DNA of 64,000 nt from Gemmataceae bacterium (GTDB lineage Bacteria; Planctomycetota; Planctomycetia; Gemmatales; Gemmataceae): positions 1,024,655 through 1,088,654 of the forward strand of contig LR594584.1 in the NCBI GenBank assembly GCA_901538445.1, read 5' to 3'. The position numbers and the translations under genes are program-made. The notes beneath the pieces are model-generated. The model was not told the DNA's origin. It saw only the letters and a list, made by a program, of their open reading frames with translations, and did no database searches. Every line of letters starts with the position of its first letter. Position 1 is the stretch's first letter. Below are positions 8,691-15,940 of the stretch, one piece after another.

Positions 8691-9851
8691 ATGCGTTCGC
8701 TGCTCACGCTCGCCCTGGCACTCGGCCTCTGTGGCCTGGCCGGCGCGCTCGACGACAAGAAGACCGACGACAAGAAGTTAGAAGAGAAGAAGGCAGAAGA
8801 GAAGCCGTCGGTCGCCGACCAGATCAAGGCGATCGAGAAGGAGTTCCAGGAGACGGCCAACGACCTGGGCAAGCAGTTCCAGGCCGCGAAGACCGACGAG
8901 GAGAAGGCCGCGCTGCGGGAGAAGTTCTTCGCGCTCCAGCCGAAGGTCGCCGAGAAGGCGCTGGCCATCGCCGAGGCCAACCTGAAGGACCCGGCCGCGA
9001 TCGACGCGGCCCTGCTGGCCCTGAAGATGGGCGGGCCGTCGCCGGTCGGCACGAAGGCCGGTGAACTGATCGGCGCGAACTTCGCCGACAGCCCGAAGCT
9101 CAAGCCGTTGATCCCGAGCCTGGGCCGCTCCGCCGGGGGCCAGAAGCTCCTCAAGGTGATCCACGAGAAGGCCACCGACAAGGACGTGAAGGGCGCTACG
9201 CTGTACTACATCGCGTCCGGGATGCTCGAGGAGGCCGACTACCCGCGGGGCGGGCCGCCAGTGCCGGCCGACAAGCAGGCCGCGGCCTTCAAGGAGGCCG
9301 GGGAGATGCTGGCCAAGGTCTCAAAGGAGTACGGCGACGTCCAGATCGGCGGCCGCCGCGGCGAGAAGGAAACGCTGGCCAAGGCGGTCGAGAACCAACT
9401 GTTCTTCCTCAACAACCTGACCGTTGGGAAGGTGCTGCCCGACTCGGTCTGTGAGGACCTCGACGGCAAGAAGGTGAAGATCAGCGACTACCGCGGCAAG
9501 GTCGTCGTGCTCGACATCTGGGCGACCTGGTGCGGGCCGTGCCGGGCCATGATCCCGCACGAGCGCGAACTGGTGAAGAACCTGAAGGACAAGCCGTTCG
9601 TGTTCATCAGCCTGAGCGCTGACGACGAGAAGGACACGCTGGTGAAGTTCATCGAGAAGGAGCCGATGCCCTGGACCCACTGGTGGAACGGCGGCGCGAA
9701 GGGCGGCCCGGTCGCCGACTACAAGGTTCAGTTCTTCCCGACCGTGTACGTCCTCGACGAGAAGGGCGTGATCCGGTTCAAGCACGTCCGCGAGAAGGCC
9801 ATGGACGAGGCCATCGACGTGCTGCTCAAGGAGATCAAGCCGAAGGGCTGA
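8691..9851 (+). CDS. Secreted TlpA/thioredoxin-like protein, copy 2
   Basis: A 386-residue paralogue of the preceding gene. It has a signal peptide ('MRSLLTLALALGLCGLAGAL'), a very charged Lys/Asp/Glu linker, a helical middle region ('KAIEKEFQETANDLGKQFQA'), then a TlpA thioredoxin domain with WATWCGPC (Cys281/Cys284). ATG 8691 is preferred over the in-frame TTG at 8679 because GAGG lies between them at suitable spacing. The helical regions have diverged far more than the thioredoxin domains, suggesting duplication followed by change of partner specificity (inference). Confidence 0.88.
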   Translation: MRSLLTLALALGLCGLAGALDDKKTDDKKLEEKKAEEKPSVADQIKAIEKEFQETANDLGKQFQAAKTDEEKAALREKFFALQPKVAEKALAIAEANLKDPAAIDAALLALKMGGPSPVGTKAGELIGANFADSPKLKPLIPSLGRSAGGQKLLKVIHEKATDKDVKGATLYYIASGMLEEADYPRGGPPVPADKQAAAFKEAGEMLAKVSKEYGDVQIGGRRGEKETLAKAVENQLFFLNNLTVGKVLPDSVCEDLDGKKVKISDYRGKVVVLDIWATWCGPCRAMIPHERELVKNLKDKPFVFISLSADDEKDTLVKFIEKEPMPWTHWWNGGAKGGPVADYKVQFFPTVYVLDEKGVIRFKHVREKAMDEAIDVLLKEIKPKG

Positions 9852-9868
9852 TCCCCTGAACCTCCGCA

Positions 9869-9899
9869 CGCCCACCCATTCGCTATGGGTGGGCGTTTT
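9869..9899 (+). terminator. Intrinsic terminator after thioredoxin copy 2
   Basis: A 10-bp stem CGCCCACCCA/TGGGTGGGCG with a 7-nt loop, then TTTT. It separates the thioredoxin pair from pabB. Confidence 0.75.
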
Positions 9900-9907
9900 C
9901 ACGCGCC

Positions 9908-9913
9908 TATACT
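9908..9913 (+). promoter_or_regulatory. Possible -10 box for a leaderless pabB transcript
   Basis: TATACT lies 6 nt before the pabB ATG (9920). With normal spacing, transcription would start at or next to the ATG. There is no Shine-Dalgarno between the terminator and the start. The -35 region is weak. Confidence 0.35.
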
Positions 9914-9919
9914 TCAATC

Positions 9920-11452
9920 ATGGATTCGGGCGAGCCACTCCAGTTCGACGCGGTGCCTGTGCCGACGCCGCCCGGCGGCCCGCTCGCGGTCGAACTGGTC
10001 CCGGCCCCAGCCCCTTGGGACGTCGCCCGCCGCCTCGCACACCTCCCGCACCTGCTGTTCCTCGACTCGTCCGAGACGCACCCCGACCGCGGCCGGTACT
10101 CCTATGTGAGTGCGGACACTTCGCTCGAAATGCATCTTTCACCGCGGAATGGACGGACGAAGAATAAGAACTCGCTATGGGCAATCCACGAGCACTTGCC
10201 TGCCCGCCTCGCGGTCACGTTGCCGGAACTACCGCCATTCCAAGGCGGGTTGGCTGGGATCTTCGGTTACGAGTTCGGACGGGCGCTTGAAACGCTCCCC
10301 CAAACCTTTCACGACGAGTTCTGTGCTCCAGAGTGGGCATTCTCCGTTAGCGACTGGGTGATTTCCTTCGACCATGAGCAAAGCCAGGCCTGGCTTATCT
10401 CGACGGGGCGTTCCATCTTCGGTGCTGGGCCCGATCGCGAACGTGCCGAGAATCGGTTAGATCAAGTGCTGGCGGCGCTGCGAAGGCCGATTGAGTCTCT
10501 GCAACCTCTCTCGGAACTGGCATTCCCACGACCTCGCCATGTGCGGGCCGCAGAACTTGCGCCGCAGTACCCCCTGCCCGGGTTCCCCGGGGTCACGAGC
10601 AACTTCGACCGGGCCGGGTACGAGGCGGCGGTGCGAAGGGTTGTCGAGTACATCCACGCGGGCGATGCGTTCCAGGTGAACCTGTCGCAGCGTTTGCTCG
10701 CGCCGCTCACCGAGCACCCGCTAGAGTTGTACGGCCGGTTGCGGACGCTCAACCCGGCCCCGTTCTCCGCGTACTTCGACCTCGGCGACTTCCAGATCCT
10801 CAGCGCGTCGCCGGAACGGTTCTTGCGGGTCCACCCCGGCGGCGAGGTCGAGACGCGGCCCATCAAGGGCACCCGCCCCCGCGGCCGCACGCCGGAAGAG
10901 GATGCCGCACTGATCCGCGACCTCGTCACCAACCCGAAGGACCGGGCAGAGAACGTGATGATCGTGGACCTGCTCCGCAACGACATCGGCAAGGCGTGCG
11001 AGTACGGCTCGGTGCGCGTCCCGCGGGTGTGCGAAGTGGAGACGTTCCGGTTCGTCCACCACCTCGTCTCGGAGGTCCGTGGGAAGCTCAAGCCGGGCGT
11101 CGGCCCGCTGGAGTTGCTCGCCGGCGCGTTTCCGGGGGGCTCGGTGACCGGCGCACCCAAGGTGCGGGCGATGGAGATCATCGCCGAGCTGGAGCCGACC
11201 GCCCGCGGCCCGTACTGCGGGTGCCTCGGGTGGATCGGGTTCGACGGGGCGATGGACACGAATATCCTGATCCGCACGTTCACCGCCGGCCGCGGGTGGG
11301 TGCAGTTCCCCGTCGGCGGCGGCATCGTCGCCGACAGCGACCCGGCCCGCGAGTACGAGGAAACCCTGCACAAGGCCGCGGGGTTGCTCCGGGCACTGAA
11401 GGCAGAGGACAGAGGACAGAGGACAGAGGACAGCAAACGGCCGGCGGAGTAA
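9920..11452 (+). CDS. pabB: Aminodeoxychorismate synthase component I (PabB)
   Basis: A 510-residue chorismate-binding enzyme that makes 4-amino-4-deoxychorismate, the precursor of p-aminobenzoate. The N-terminal domain carries 'FQGGLAGIFGYEFGR'. The chorismate-binding domain from about residue 220 has 'GDAFQVNLSQR', the PabB-type PIKGT (Lys316), where anthranilate synthase has PIAGT, then 'DLLRNDIGK' and 'GGSVTGAPKVRAMEII'. The segment ~10090-10560 has clearly lower GC than the rest: 55% at 10321-10380 against 73% at 10861-10920 by count. The last 16 residues (from about 495) are encoded by an intergenic palindrome. DUF447 and beta-RFAP synthase genes follow, suggesting that the product feeds H4MPT as well as folate. 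Confidence 0.93.
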   Translation: MDSGEPLQFDAVPVPTPPGGPLAVELVPAPAPWDVARRLAHLPHLLFLDSSETHPDRGRYSYVSADTSLEMHLSPRNGRTKNKNSLWAIHEHLPARLAVTLPELPPFQGGLAGIFGYEFGRALETLPQTFHDEFCAPEWAFSVSDWVISFDHEQSQAWLISTGRSIFGAGPDRERAENRLDQVLAALRRPIESLQPLSELAFPRPRHVRAAELAPQYPLPGFPGVTSNFDRAGYEAAVRRVVEYIHAGDAFQVNLSQRLLAPLTEHPLELYGRLRTLNPAPFSAYFDLGDFQILSASPERFLRVHPGGEVETRPIKGTRPRGRTPEEDAALIRDLVTNPKDRAENVMIVDLLRNDIGKACEYGSVRVPRVCEVETFRFVHHLVSEVRGKLKPGVGPLELLAGAFPGGSVTGAPKVRAMEIIAELEPTARGPYCGCLGWIGFDGAMDTNILIRTFTAGRGWVQFPVGGGIVADSDPAREYEETLHKAAGLLRALKAEDRGQRTEDSKRPAE

Positions 11453-11508
11453 CCACGGCTTCTGTTCTTCGTCTTGCTGACTTCTGTCGTCCGTCCTCTG
11501 TCCTCTGG
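11403..11508. repeat. Palindromic element overlapping the pabB 3' end
   Basis: The left arm is tandem AGAGGAC units (11403-11432) and the right arm is its complement, GTCCTCTGTCCTCTG (11493-11507). The left arm is translated as the C-terminal tail of PabB. The right arm stops 8 nt before the ATG of the next gene. The AGAGGAC string recurs in the element at 58621-58796. Confidence 0.75.
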
Positions 11509-11515
11509 TGTTGCG

Positions 11516-12085
11516 ATGATTCTCGAAGGGCTCGTGACGACCGTGGACACCGACGGGTCGCCGCACCTTGCGCCGATGGGGCCGCGGGTGGCGGCCGACT
11601 TCCGGAGCTTCACCCTGCGCCCGTTCCCGACCTCGAACACCTACCGCAACCTGTGCCGGCACCCCGAGGGGGTGCTGCACGTCACAGACGACGCGCTGCT
11701 GCTCGCGCGGGCCGCGATCGGGGCCGTCGGCGTGTTCCCGCAGGTGCGGCCGGCCGAGCGGGTCCGCGGGTTCGTGCTCGCCGACTCGTGCCGGCACTAC
11801 GAGTTCACCGTGAAGTCGATCGACGCCAGCCAGGAGCGGGTGACGGTCGAGGCCGAGGTGGTTCACACCGGCCGCACGCGCGACTTCTTCGGGTTCAACC
11901 GGGCGAAGCACGCGGTCGTCGAGGCGGCGATCCTCGCCACGCGGCTGCACCTGATCCCGCACGCCGTGGTCGCGGCCGAGTTCGCGAAGCTGCGGGTGAT
12001 CGTCGGGAAGACCGGCGGGCCGGCCGAACACGAAGCGATGGACCTGCTCGAAGCGAAACTGCGCGACGCGGGGGCCGGCCGATGA
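11516..12085 (+). CDS. DUF447-family protein, probable H4MPT-pathway gene
   Basis: A 189-residue protein with the DUF447 pattern: 'MILEGLVTTVDTDGSPHLAP' at the N-terminus, 'TLRPFPTSNTYRNLCRHPEG', then 'RTRDFFGFNRAKHAVVEAAI'. The family resembles FMN-binding split-barrel proteins and occurs in methanogens, methylotrophs and planctomycetes, often near genes for methanopterin-linked C1 transfer (established family context). Its reaction is not known to me. Flanking pabB and beta-RFAP synthase in the same orientation support a role in H4MPT or methanofuran metabolism (inference). No clear Shine-Dalgarno, because the upstream palindrome abuts the ATG. Confidence 0.82.
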   Translation: MILEGLVTTVDTDGSPHLAPMGPRVAADFRSFTLRPFPTSNTYRNLCRHPEGVLHVTDDALLLARAAIGAVGVFPQVRPAERVRGFVLADSCRHYEFTVKSIDASQERVTVEAEVVHTGRTRDFFGFNRAKHAVVEAAILATRLHLIPHAVVAAEFAKLRVIVGKTGGPAEHEAMDLLEAKLRDAGAGR

Positions 12086-12097
12086 TCCGCCCAGAGT

Positions 12098-12244
12098 TTT
12101 TGCCCTCTCCCCTTGCGGGAGAGGGTGGCCGCGAGTCTTCGAGCGGCCGGGTGAGGGGTGAGCGCCTCGCGCGCACCTCACGCCCTACCCCTCACCCGGT
12201 TTGCTCCGCAAACCACCCTCTCCCGCAAGGGGAGAGGGCAAAAC
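12098..12244. repeat. Dispersed palindrome of the CCCTCTCCC/GGGAGAGGG type (copy 1)
   Basis: Arms GCCCTCTCCCCTTGCGGGAG and its complement enclose secondary palindromes (GGTGAGGGG / CCCCTCACC). Copies occur at 54034-54169 and 60993-61129. It fills the gap between the DUF447 gene and beta-RFAP synthase. Confidence 0.85.
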
Positions 12245-12266
12245 TGCGAGCCGCGGGGGGCAGTTG

Positions 12267-13196
12267 ATGGTTCGCGTCGTCGCGCCGAGCCGGTTGCACT
12301 TCGGGCTGTTCCACGTTCCCGCCGCGGGCGACCACCGGCCCGGCGAGCGGGCGTTCGGCGGCGTCGGGCTGATGATTGACACGCCCAGCACCATCGTCGC
12401 CGCGGAGCCCGCCGACTCGTGGCGGTTCGAGGGGATGCTCGCGAGCCGCGCCCAGTCGTTCGCGATGCGGTTCATTCAGGCGATTCCCGAGGACCAGCGC
12501 CGGCCGTTCCAGGTGCTCGTCGAGCGGTGCCCGCCGGAGCACACCGGCCTTGGCGTCGGCACGCAACTGGGGCTCGCAGTGGGGAAGGCGCTTTCGGTCG
12601 CGCTGGGCGAGACCGACGTGACCTCGCAGGTCATCGCGGCCCGCGTCGGTCGCGGCGAGCGCTCGGCGATCGGCGTCCACGGGTTCGACCGCGGCGGGCT
12701 GCTCGTCGATGCGGGGAAGTTGCCCGGCGAGGAGGTGTCCCCGCTGCTGGCGCACGTCTCGCTGCCGAAGGAGTGGCGGGTGGTGGTGTTCGCGTCGCCG
12801 GCCGCGGGGAGCTGGCACGGGCACGTCGAGCGGGCGGCGTTCGCGGCGGCCCGCGGCGGCGACCCGAACGCGCTCCGCCGGCTCGTCGATGCGGCAATCA
12901 TCCCCGCGGTGCGGGCCGGCGACTTCCCCGCGTTCGGCGACGCGGTCCACGAGTTCAACCGCCGTGCGGGTGAGCCGTTCGCCGCGGCCCAGGGCGGACC
13001 GTACGCCTCGCCGGCCGTCGCGGAGCTGATCGCCGAGTTGCGGGCGGCGGGCGTCCACGGCGTCGGCCAAAGCTCGTGGGGGCCGACCGTGTTCGCCATC
13101 GCGCCCGACACCGACACCGCCCTGTCCCTCGTCCTGCGGTTCGGCCGCCGCGTCCCCGCGATGGTCGCCCGCGTGAGCGCCGGGCACACGGTGTAG
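12267..13196 (+). CDS. Beta-ribofuranosylaminobenzene 5'-phosphate (beta-RFAP) synthase
   Basis: A 309-residue GHMP-superfamily enzyme. Beta-RFAP synthase condenses p-aminobenzoate with PRPP, releasing CO2 and PPi, as the first committed step of tetrahydromethanopterin synthesis (established). Visible features: N-terminal 'VVAPSRLHFGLFHVP', the 'GGVGLMIDTP' strand, the glycine-rich GHMP loop 'HTGLGVGTQLGLAVGKAL' (about residues 92-109), 'GVHGFDRGGLLVDAG', and a C-terminal 'GVGQSSWGPTVFAI' motif. ATG 12267 has a G-rich ribosome site and lies just after the repeat; the upstream in-frame codons are repeat sequence. PabB two genes upstream makes the precursor of its substrate. Confidence 0.92.
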   Translation: MVRVVAPSRLHFGLFHVPAAGDHRPGERAFGGVGLMIDTPSTIVAAEPADSWRFEGMLASRAQSFAMRFIQAIPEDQRRPFQVLVERCPPEHTGLGVGTQLGLAVGKALSVALGETDVTSQVIAARVGRGERSAIGVHGFDRGGLLVDAGKLPGEEVSPLLAHVSLPKEWRVVVFASPAAGSWHGHVERAAFAAARGGDPNALRRLVDAAIIPAVRAGDFPAFGDAVHEFNRRAGEPFAAAQGGPYASPAVAELIAELRAAGVHGVGQSSWGPTVFAIAPDTDTALSLVLRFGRRVPAMVARVSAGHTV

Positions 13197-13536
13197 CGGG
13201 CCGCCGAAACGGTGATCGTACGGCATAATTGAACCTGGGAGCGTTGAGAGCGGGCGAAATGGTTCTGGCGGATTCGGGGGGTGGGGTCTCCAGAATCATC
13301 CAGAGGCTCCAGAACCAACGCCAACTCTCCAGAATCACCTCGAACTCTCCAGAACCAACGCCAACTCTCCAGAACCAAGTCGCAGAGCCGCAGAAGCAAC
13401 CACCACGTCCGCGAGTCGCAGCATCGCGTCCGACAGCCCGGGAACATCGGACGCGACGCTCGCGGCTTTCTCGCGGTGGCCGGGAGTGTTCTGGTCCGTC
13501 ATCCGGAAGGGGCGGTCCGCACGTTCTCCGGGTGGA
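13197..13536. other. Gene-poor region with tandem repeat
   Basis: No convincing coding sequence. It holds the 20-bp tandem repeat at 13292-13390 and a hairpin-like segment around 13421-13470 (GCGTCCGA ... TCGGACGC). Confidence 0.4.
13292..13390. repeat. 20-bp tandem repeat, about five units
   Basis: Units of the form AGAACCAACGCCAACTCTCC. The units at 13311-13330 and 13351-13370 are identical, and the others are degenerate. Each carries a CTCCAGAA core. There is no unique spacer between units, so it is not a CRISPR array. Confidence 0.75.
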
Positions 13537-13788
13537 TCAAAGCCACCAGAGGAACAACCGTCGGAACCGATGAAGCACCCAAACGACCCACTCAAGCAGC
13601 ACGCTCGCGATCTCGTGTCCCTGATGGCCCCTGGGTTTGAGCGCGTGGGCGAAGCGCTCGGTGGCGCGTGTCGCCTCATCTCGCATTTCGGCCAACACAA
13701 CGAAAACGCCCCAGAGCCCCAACGCGCTGACGCCCAGCCCCAGAAGGCAGACGAGCAGAGTCACGAGTACCCGCACCTTCGCGTTCAT
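13537..13788 (-). CDS. Small single-pass membrane protein, hypothetical
   Basis: An 83-residue product beginning 'MNAKVRVLVTLLVCLLGLGV', one strongly hydrophobic helix (about residues 7-34), then a charged stretch and a hydrophobic C-terminal end (VLLEWVVWVLHRFRRLFLWW). The ATG at 13788 is preceded by GGAAGGGG at good spacing, which is why I prefer it to longer in-frame extensions. No recognised family; it could be spurious in this repeat-rich region. Confidence 0.4.
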   Translation of the reverse strand: MNAKVRVLVTLLVCLLGLGVSALGLWGVFVVLAEMRDEATRATERFAHALKPRGHQGHEIASVLLEWVVWVLHRFRRLFLWWL

Positions 13789-14138
13789 CGCGGCCCCTTC
13801 CATCCGCCACGATCCCGTCGCACGCGCCGTATTCCCGCTCGGCTCCGTCCCAGCAAACTCTTCGCGACTCGTAACACCCCCTCCCAACTCCACTGTACAC
13901 CACTTCTCGTTGTCCATAAATGTATAATTTCACTCGCAATCGACGTCCAACAACTGCCATTTACCGGTCCGATTTCGCCGGATCGCCGTTGTGGGCAATA
14001 AAAGTCAAAAAAAACGCCGCGGTCGAGTTGACACGGGTAGTGAACAGATGTATAAGTAGTCGTGTCGGGTGCTACTGAGGAGTTGAGCAGCCGACGGGTG
14101 AACGCAACGGCGGAACGAGCACGAGGGAGGGAAGGACC
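13789..14138. other. AT-richer promoter region
   Basis: 350 nt without a supported gene. From about 13880 the sequence becomes AT-rich, with an A-tract at 14000-14014 just upstream of a consensus-like promoter (14028-14056). Confidence 0.5.
14028..14056 (+). promoter_or_regulatory. Strong sigma70-type promoter
   Basis: TTGACA (14028-14033), a 17-nt spacer, then TATAAG (14051-14056). An A-rich tract upstream resembles an UP element. The predicted transcription start is near 14063, about 75 nt before the next ATG. This is the closest match to consensus in the window. Confidence 0.75.
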
Positions 14139-14585
14139 ATGGAAAGCTGGCGTCTGGTGTGGCGAGAAGGGTTCGCCCCCGTCATCTCGACGAGCGGCCT
14201 CGAGTCCTTGCGGGCCGCCCTCCAGGGCGACGACCCCCGGCTCACGCAGGGCAGCACCACCACCCCGCCCCCGCTGATGTGCGTCCAGGACTGGCCCGTC
14301 GAGGCCGCCTGCGCCCTCGGGTTCTGCGGGTGGCAGGGCGACGACCTCGAGACCGTCGGCCAGGTCGAGGAGTTCTTCGCCCGGGCCTGCTTCGAGGCCG
14401 ACCAGCGGCTCGGCGAGCCCGCCGCGTGCCGGTGGTTCCTCAACTGGTTCGACGACACCCCCCGCGCCGAGATGCGGCGCGAGCTCCTCGCCGAGGTCGA
14501 GCGGTCCCTGGCCGAGCGGTTCCCGATCGAGCGGCCCGCCGCCGCGGTCGTCCCGCACGAGAAGACCGAGACCGCCGCGGCCTGA
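14139..14585 (+). CDS. Conserved hypothetical protein behind a strong promoter
   Basis: A 148-residue protein: 'MESWRLVWREGFAPVISTSG', then a Trp/Phe/Cys-containing helical region ('PVEAACALGFCGWQGDD', 'FFARACFEADQRLGEP', 'RWFLNWFDDTP') and an acidic, Ala-rich C-terminus. No signal peptide or membrane helix. GGAGGGAAGGACC lies upstream of the ATG as a good ribosome site. I do not recognise a named family. The promoter suggests abundant expression. The next small gene, 66 nt downstream, is probably in the same transcript. Confidence 0.7.
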   Translation: MESWRLVWREGFAPVISTSGLESLRAALQGDDPRLTQGSTTTPPPLMCVQDWPVEAACALGFCGWQGDDLETVGQVEEFFARACFEADQRLGEPAACRWFLNWFDDTPRAEMRRELLAEVERSLAERFPIERPAAAVVPHEKTETAAA

Positions 14586-14651
14586 CCCGGCCCGGCCCCG
14601 AGTCGCGACACCCCCCAACACACGCAATCAATCACTGAAGCGGAGTCAGTC

Positions 14652-14978
14652 ATGATCGCCACATGCCGCCACTGCTCGAAGTCCAAGGTGAACCGCCCCC
14701 GGGGCCTGTGCTGGAGCTGCTACTACACTCCGAACGTCAAGGAACTGTACCCGTCCACGAGCAAGTACGCGCGCCGCGGGGTCGGGAATTTCACCGGAAA
14801 CGCCCCGCTCCCGACCGCACCGACGACCGCCGCGCCCGGCACCCCGGAGAAGCTCGCGGTCCTCGAGCAGCGGGCCAAGCTCAAGCAGGCTCTGTTCCAC
14901 CCGGCCGACGCGCGGTTCGCGGGCGACACCCGCCCGCACGAGTTCCTGAAGGGCCACAACCAGGCCGTGGCGGCCTGA
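14652..14978 (+). CDS. Small zinc-ribbon-like protein, hypothetical
   Basis: A 108-residue protein with an N-terminal treble-clef/ribbon-like cysteine set: 'CRHCSKSKVNRPRGLCWSCYY' contains Cys-x2-Cys and, 11 residues on, Cys-x2-Cys. A basic stretch 'STSKYARRGVGNF' follows, then a Pro/Ala linker and a short helix. Probably zinc-binding, perhaps for RNA, DNA or protein contact (inference). It is downstream of the strongly promoted 148-aa gene and followed by an intrinsic terminator, so the two form one short unit. Confidence 0.7.
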   Translation: MIATCRHCSKSKVNRPRGLCWSCYYTPNVKELYPSTSKYARRGVGNFTGNAPLPTAPTTAAPGTPEKLAVLEQRAKLKQALFHPADARFAGDTRPHEFLKGHNQAVAA

Positions 14979-15436
14979 ACGCACGTCTGAACGTCACCAC
15001 CGGCGAGGGGCGCAGGAAGCGGCGCTCCCTCGCCGGGGTGTTTTTGTCCCCGTCCGACGCACGCGCGGGGCGAACCTTCACCCCTTTTCGTCCCTCTTCC
15101 GTGCGGCGAGTGACACTGGGGTGTCACAACGTCCCGAAGCCAAAGTGTCCGTCCGAGTCTGGTTGGCGGGGTTGTTCGGGCGGTGCGGGTCGGTCCGAAC
15201 CGGGGGCCGCGCCGGGGCGATCCCGAGCCACTGCGACGAGCGCAAGCCCCGCCCGAATCACCGATTGCGACCGGGGCGGGGAGTAAAGGTCGGGGTGCGC
15301 CCGTTGTGCCGACGGTGCGCCCTGCGGACCAAATGTCCCGCGCCGCATTTGGCTTCCGGGGCCGGGGCCGCGCGATTCGTGGCGTAGAATTGGGAAGCGT
15401 TTTCAGGACGACTGGCGCTCAACGGAGGACAACCCC
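14979..15436. other. Intergenic region between zinc-ribbon gene and csrA
   Basis: 458 nt. It holds the terminator at 15000-15045 and a GTGACAC/GTGTCAC inverted repeat at 15110-15127. TAGAAT at 15385-15390 is a plausible -10 box for csrA. I saw no gene. Confidence 0.5.
15000..15045 (+). terminator. Intrinsic terminator
   Basis: Stem CCGGCGAGGG with CCCTCGCCGG and an inner GCGC/GCGC, followed by GTGTTTTT. It ends the two-gene unit starting at 14139. Confidence 0.8.
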
Positions 15437-15634
15437 ATGCTCGTACTCAGTCGCAAGCTCGGGGAAAAGATTTTCATCGGCGACAACATCTGTATCACGG
15501 TCGTGGACATCGACCGGGGCAAGATCCGGCTCGGGATCGAGGCACCACGGGACGTGCCGATCTACCGCCAGGAGCTGCTGCCCCTGCACCAGCAAAAGGT
15601 GGAGGGCCAGACGAACCTGCCGGCGGTCTCCTGA
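15437..15634 (+). CDS. csrA: Carbon storage regulator CsrA
   Basis: A 65-residue RNA-binding translational regulator. It binds GGA-containing hairpin loops near ribosome sites (established). The full family signature is present: 'MLVLSRKLGEKIFIGDNICI', 'VVDIDRGKIRLGIEAPRDVPIYRQEL', including the RNA-contacting N-terminal strand and the conserved Arg after the VPIYR turn. Length is normal. Start has GGAGG 8-10 nt upstream. It is a monocistronic gene with its own terminator. Its targets cannot be read from this window. Confidence 0.97.
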   Translation: MLVLSRKLGEKIFIGDNICITVVDIDRGKIRLGIEAPRDVPIYRQELLPLHQQKVEGQTNLPAVS

Positions 15635-15740
15635 CCGCCCCGGACGAGCGCCGCTCCGAGCCACCGGCTCGAGTCCTGACCGCGGGGGCGGTACGTGGAT
15701 TCGCCGGACCGGGTTCTCGTCCCTCCTCCTGAGCGCGACC

Positions 15741-15790
15741 CGACCCGTGCGCGGCACCTTCCCCGGTGCCGCGCACGGGTCGCGGTTTTT
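15741..15790 (+). terminator. Intrinsic terminator of csrA
   Basis: A perfect 18-bp stem (15741-15758 with 15765-15782), 6-nt loop TTCCCC, then GCGGTTTTT. Confidence 0.88.
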
Positions 15791-15800
15791 GGGTGGCGGA

Positions 15801-15935
15801 GTGTTGTGTGTTGAAGAGTGCTAGGAGTGTTGCCGTGGCGGGAGCGTTTGCGGGCACCCACGCATTCCTCCCGTGGGGCCGGGGCGTACAACATCCCAAC
15901 ACTTTTCAACACGGCAACACTCCCAACACGCACTC
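15801..15935. repeat. Palindromic element before the asparaginase start
   Basis: Imperfect arms: the left contains GTGTTGAAGAGTGC and GGAGTGTTGCCGTG, the right their complements (CACTTTTCAACACGGCAACA). It ends 5 nt before the ATG at 15941. Confidence 0.6.
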
Positions 15936-15940
15936 CAACC

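Larger units (their letters stand above)
15635..15940. other. Intergenic region between csrA and the asparaginase gene
   Basis: 306 nt holding the csrA terminator (15741-15790) and then a palindromic element (about 15801-15935) that runs almost to the next ATG. Confidence 0.6.

Noticed and set aside
13292-13390. Possible CRISPR array
   Set aside because: Units are contiguous with no unique spacers, and no cas genes are present.
14979-15436. tRNA or riboswitch in the csrA upstream region
   Set aside because: No T-loop or acceptor-stem pairing and no recognised aptamer motif; only a terminator and a short dyad are visible.
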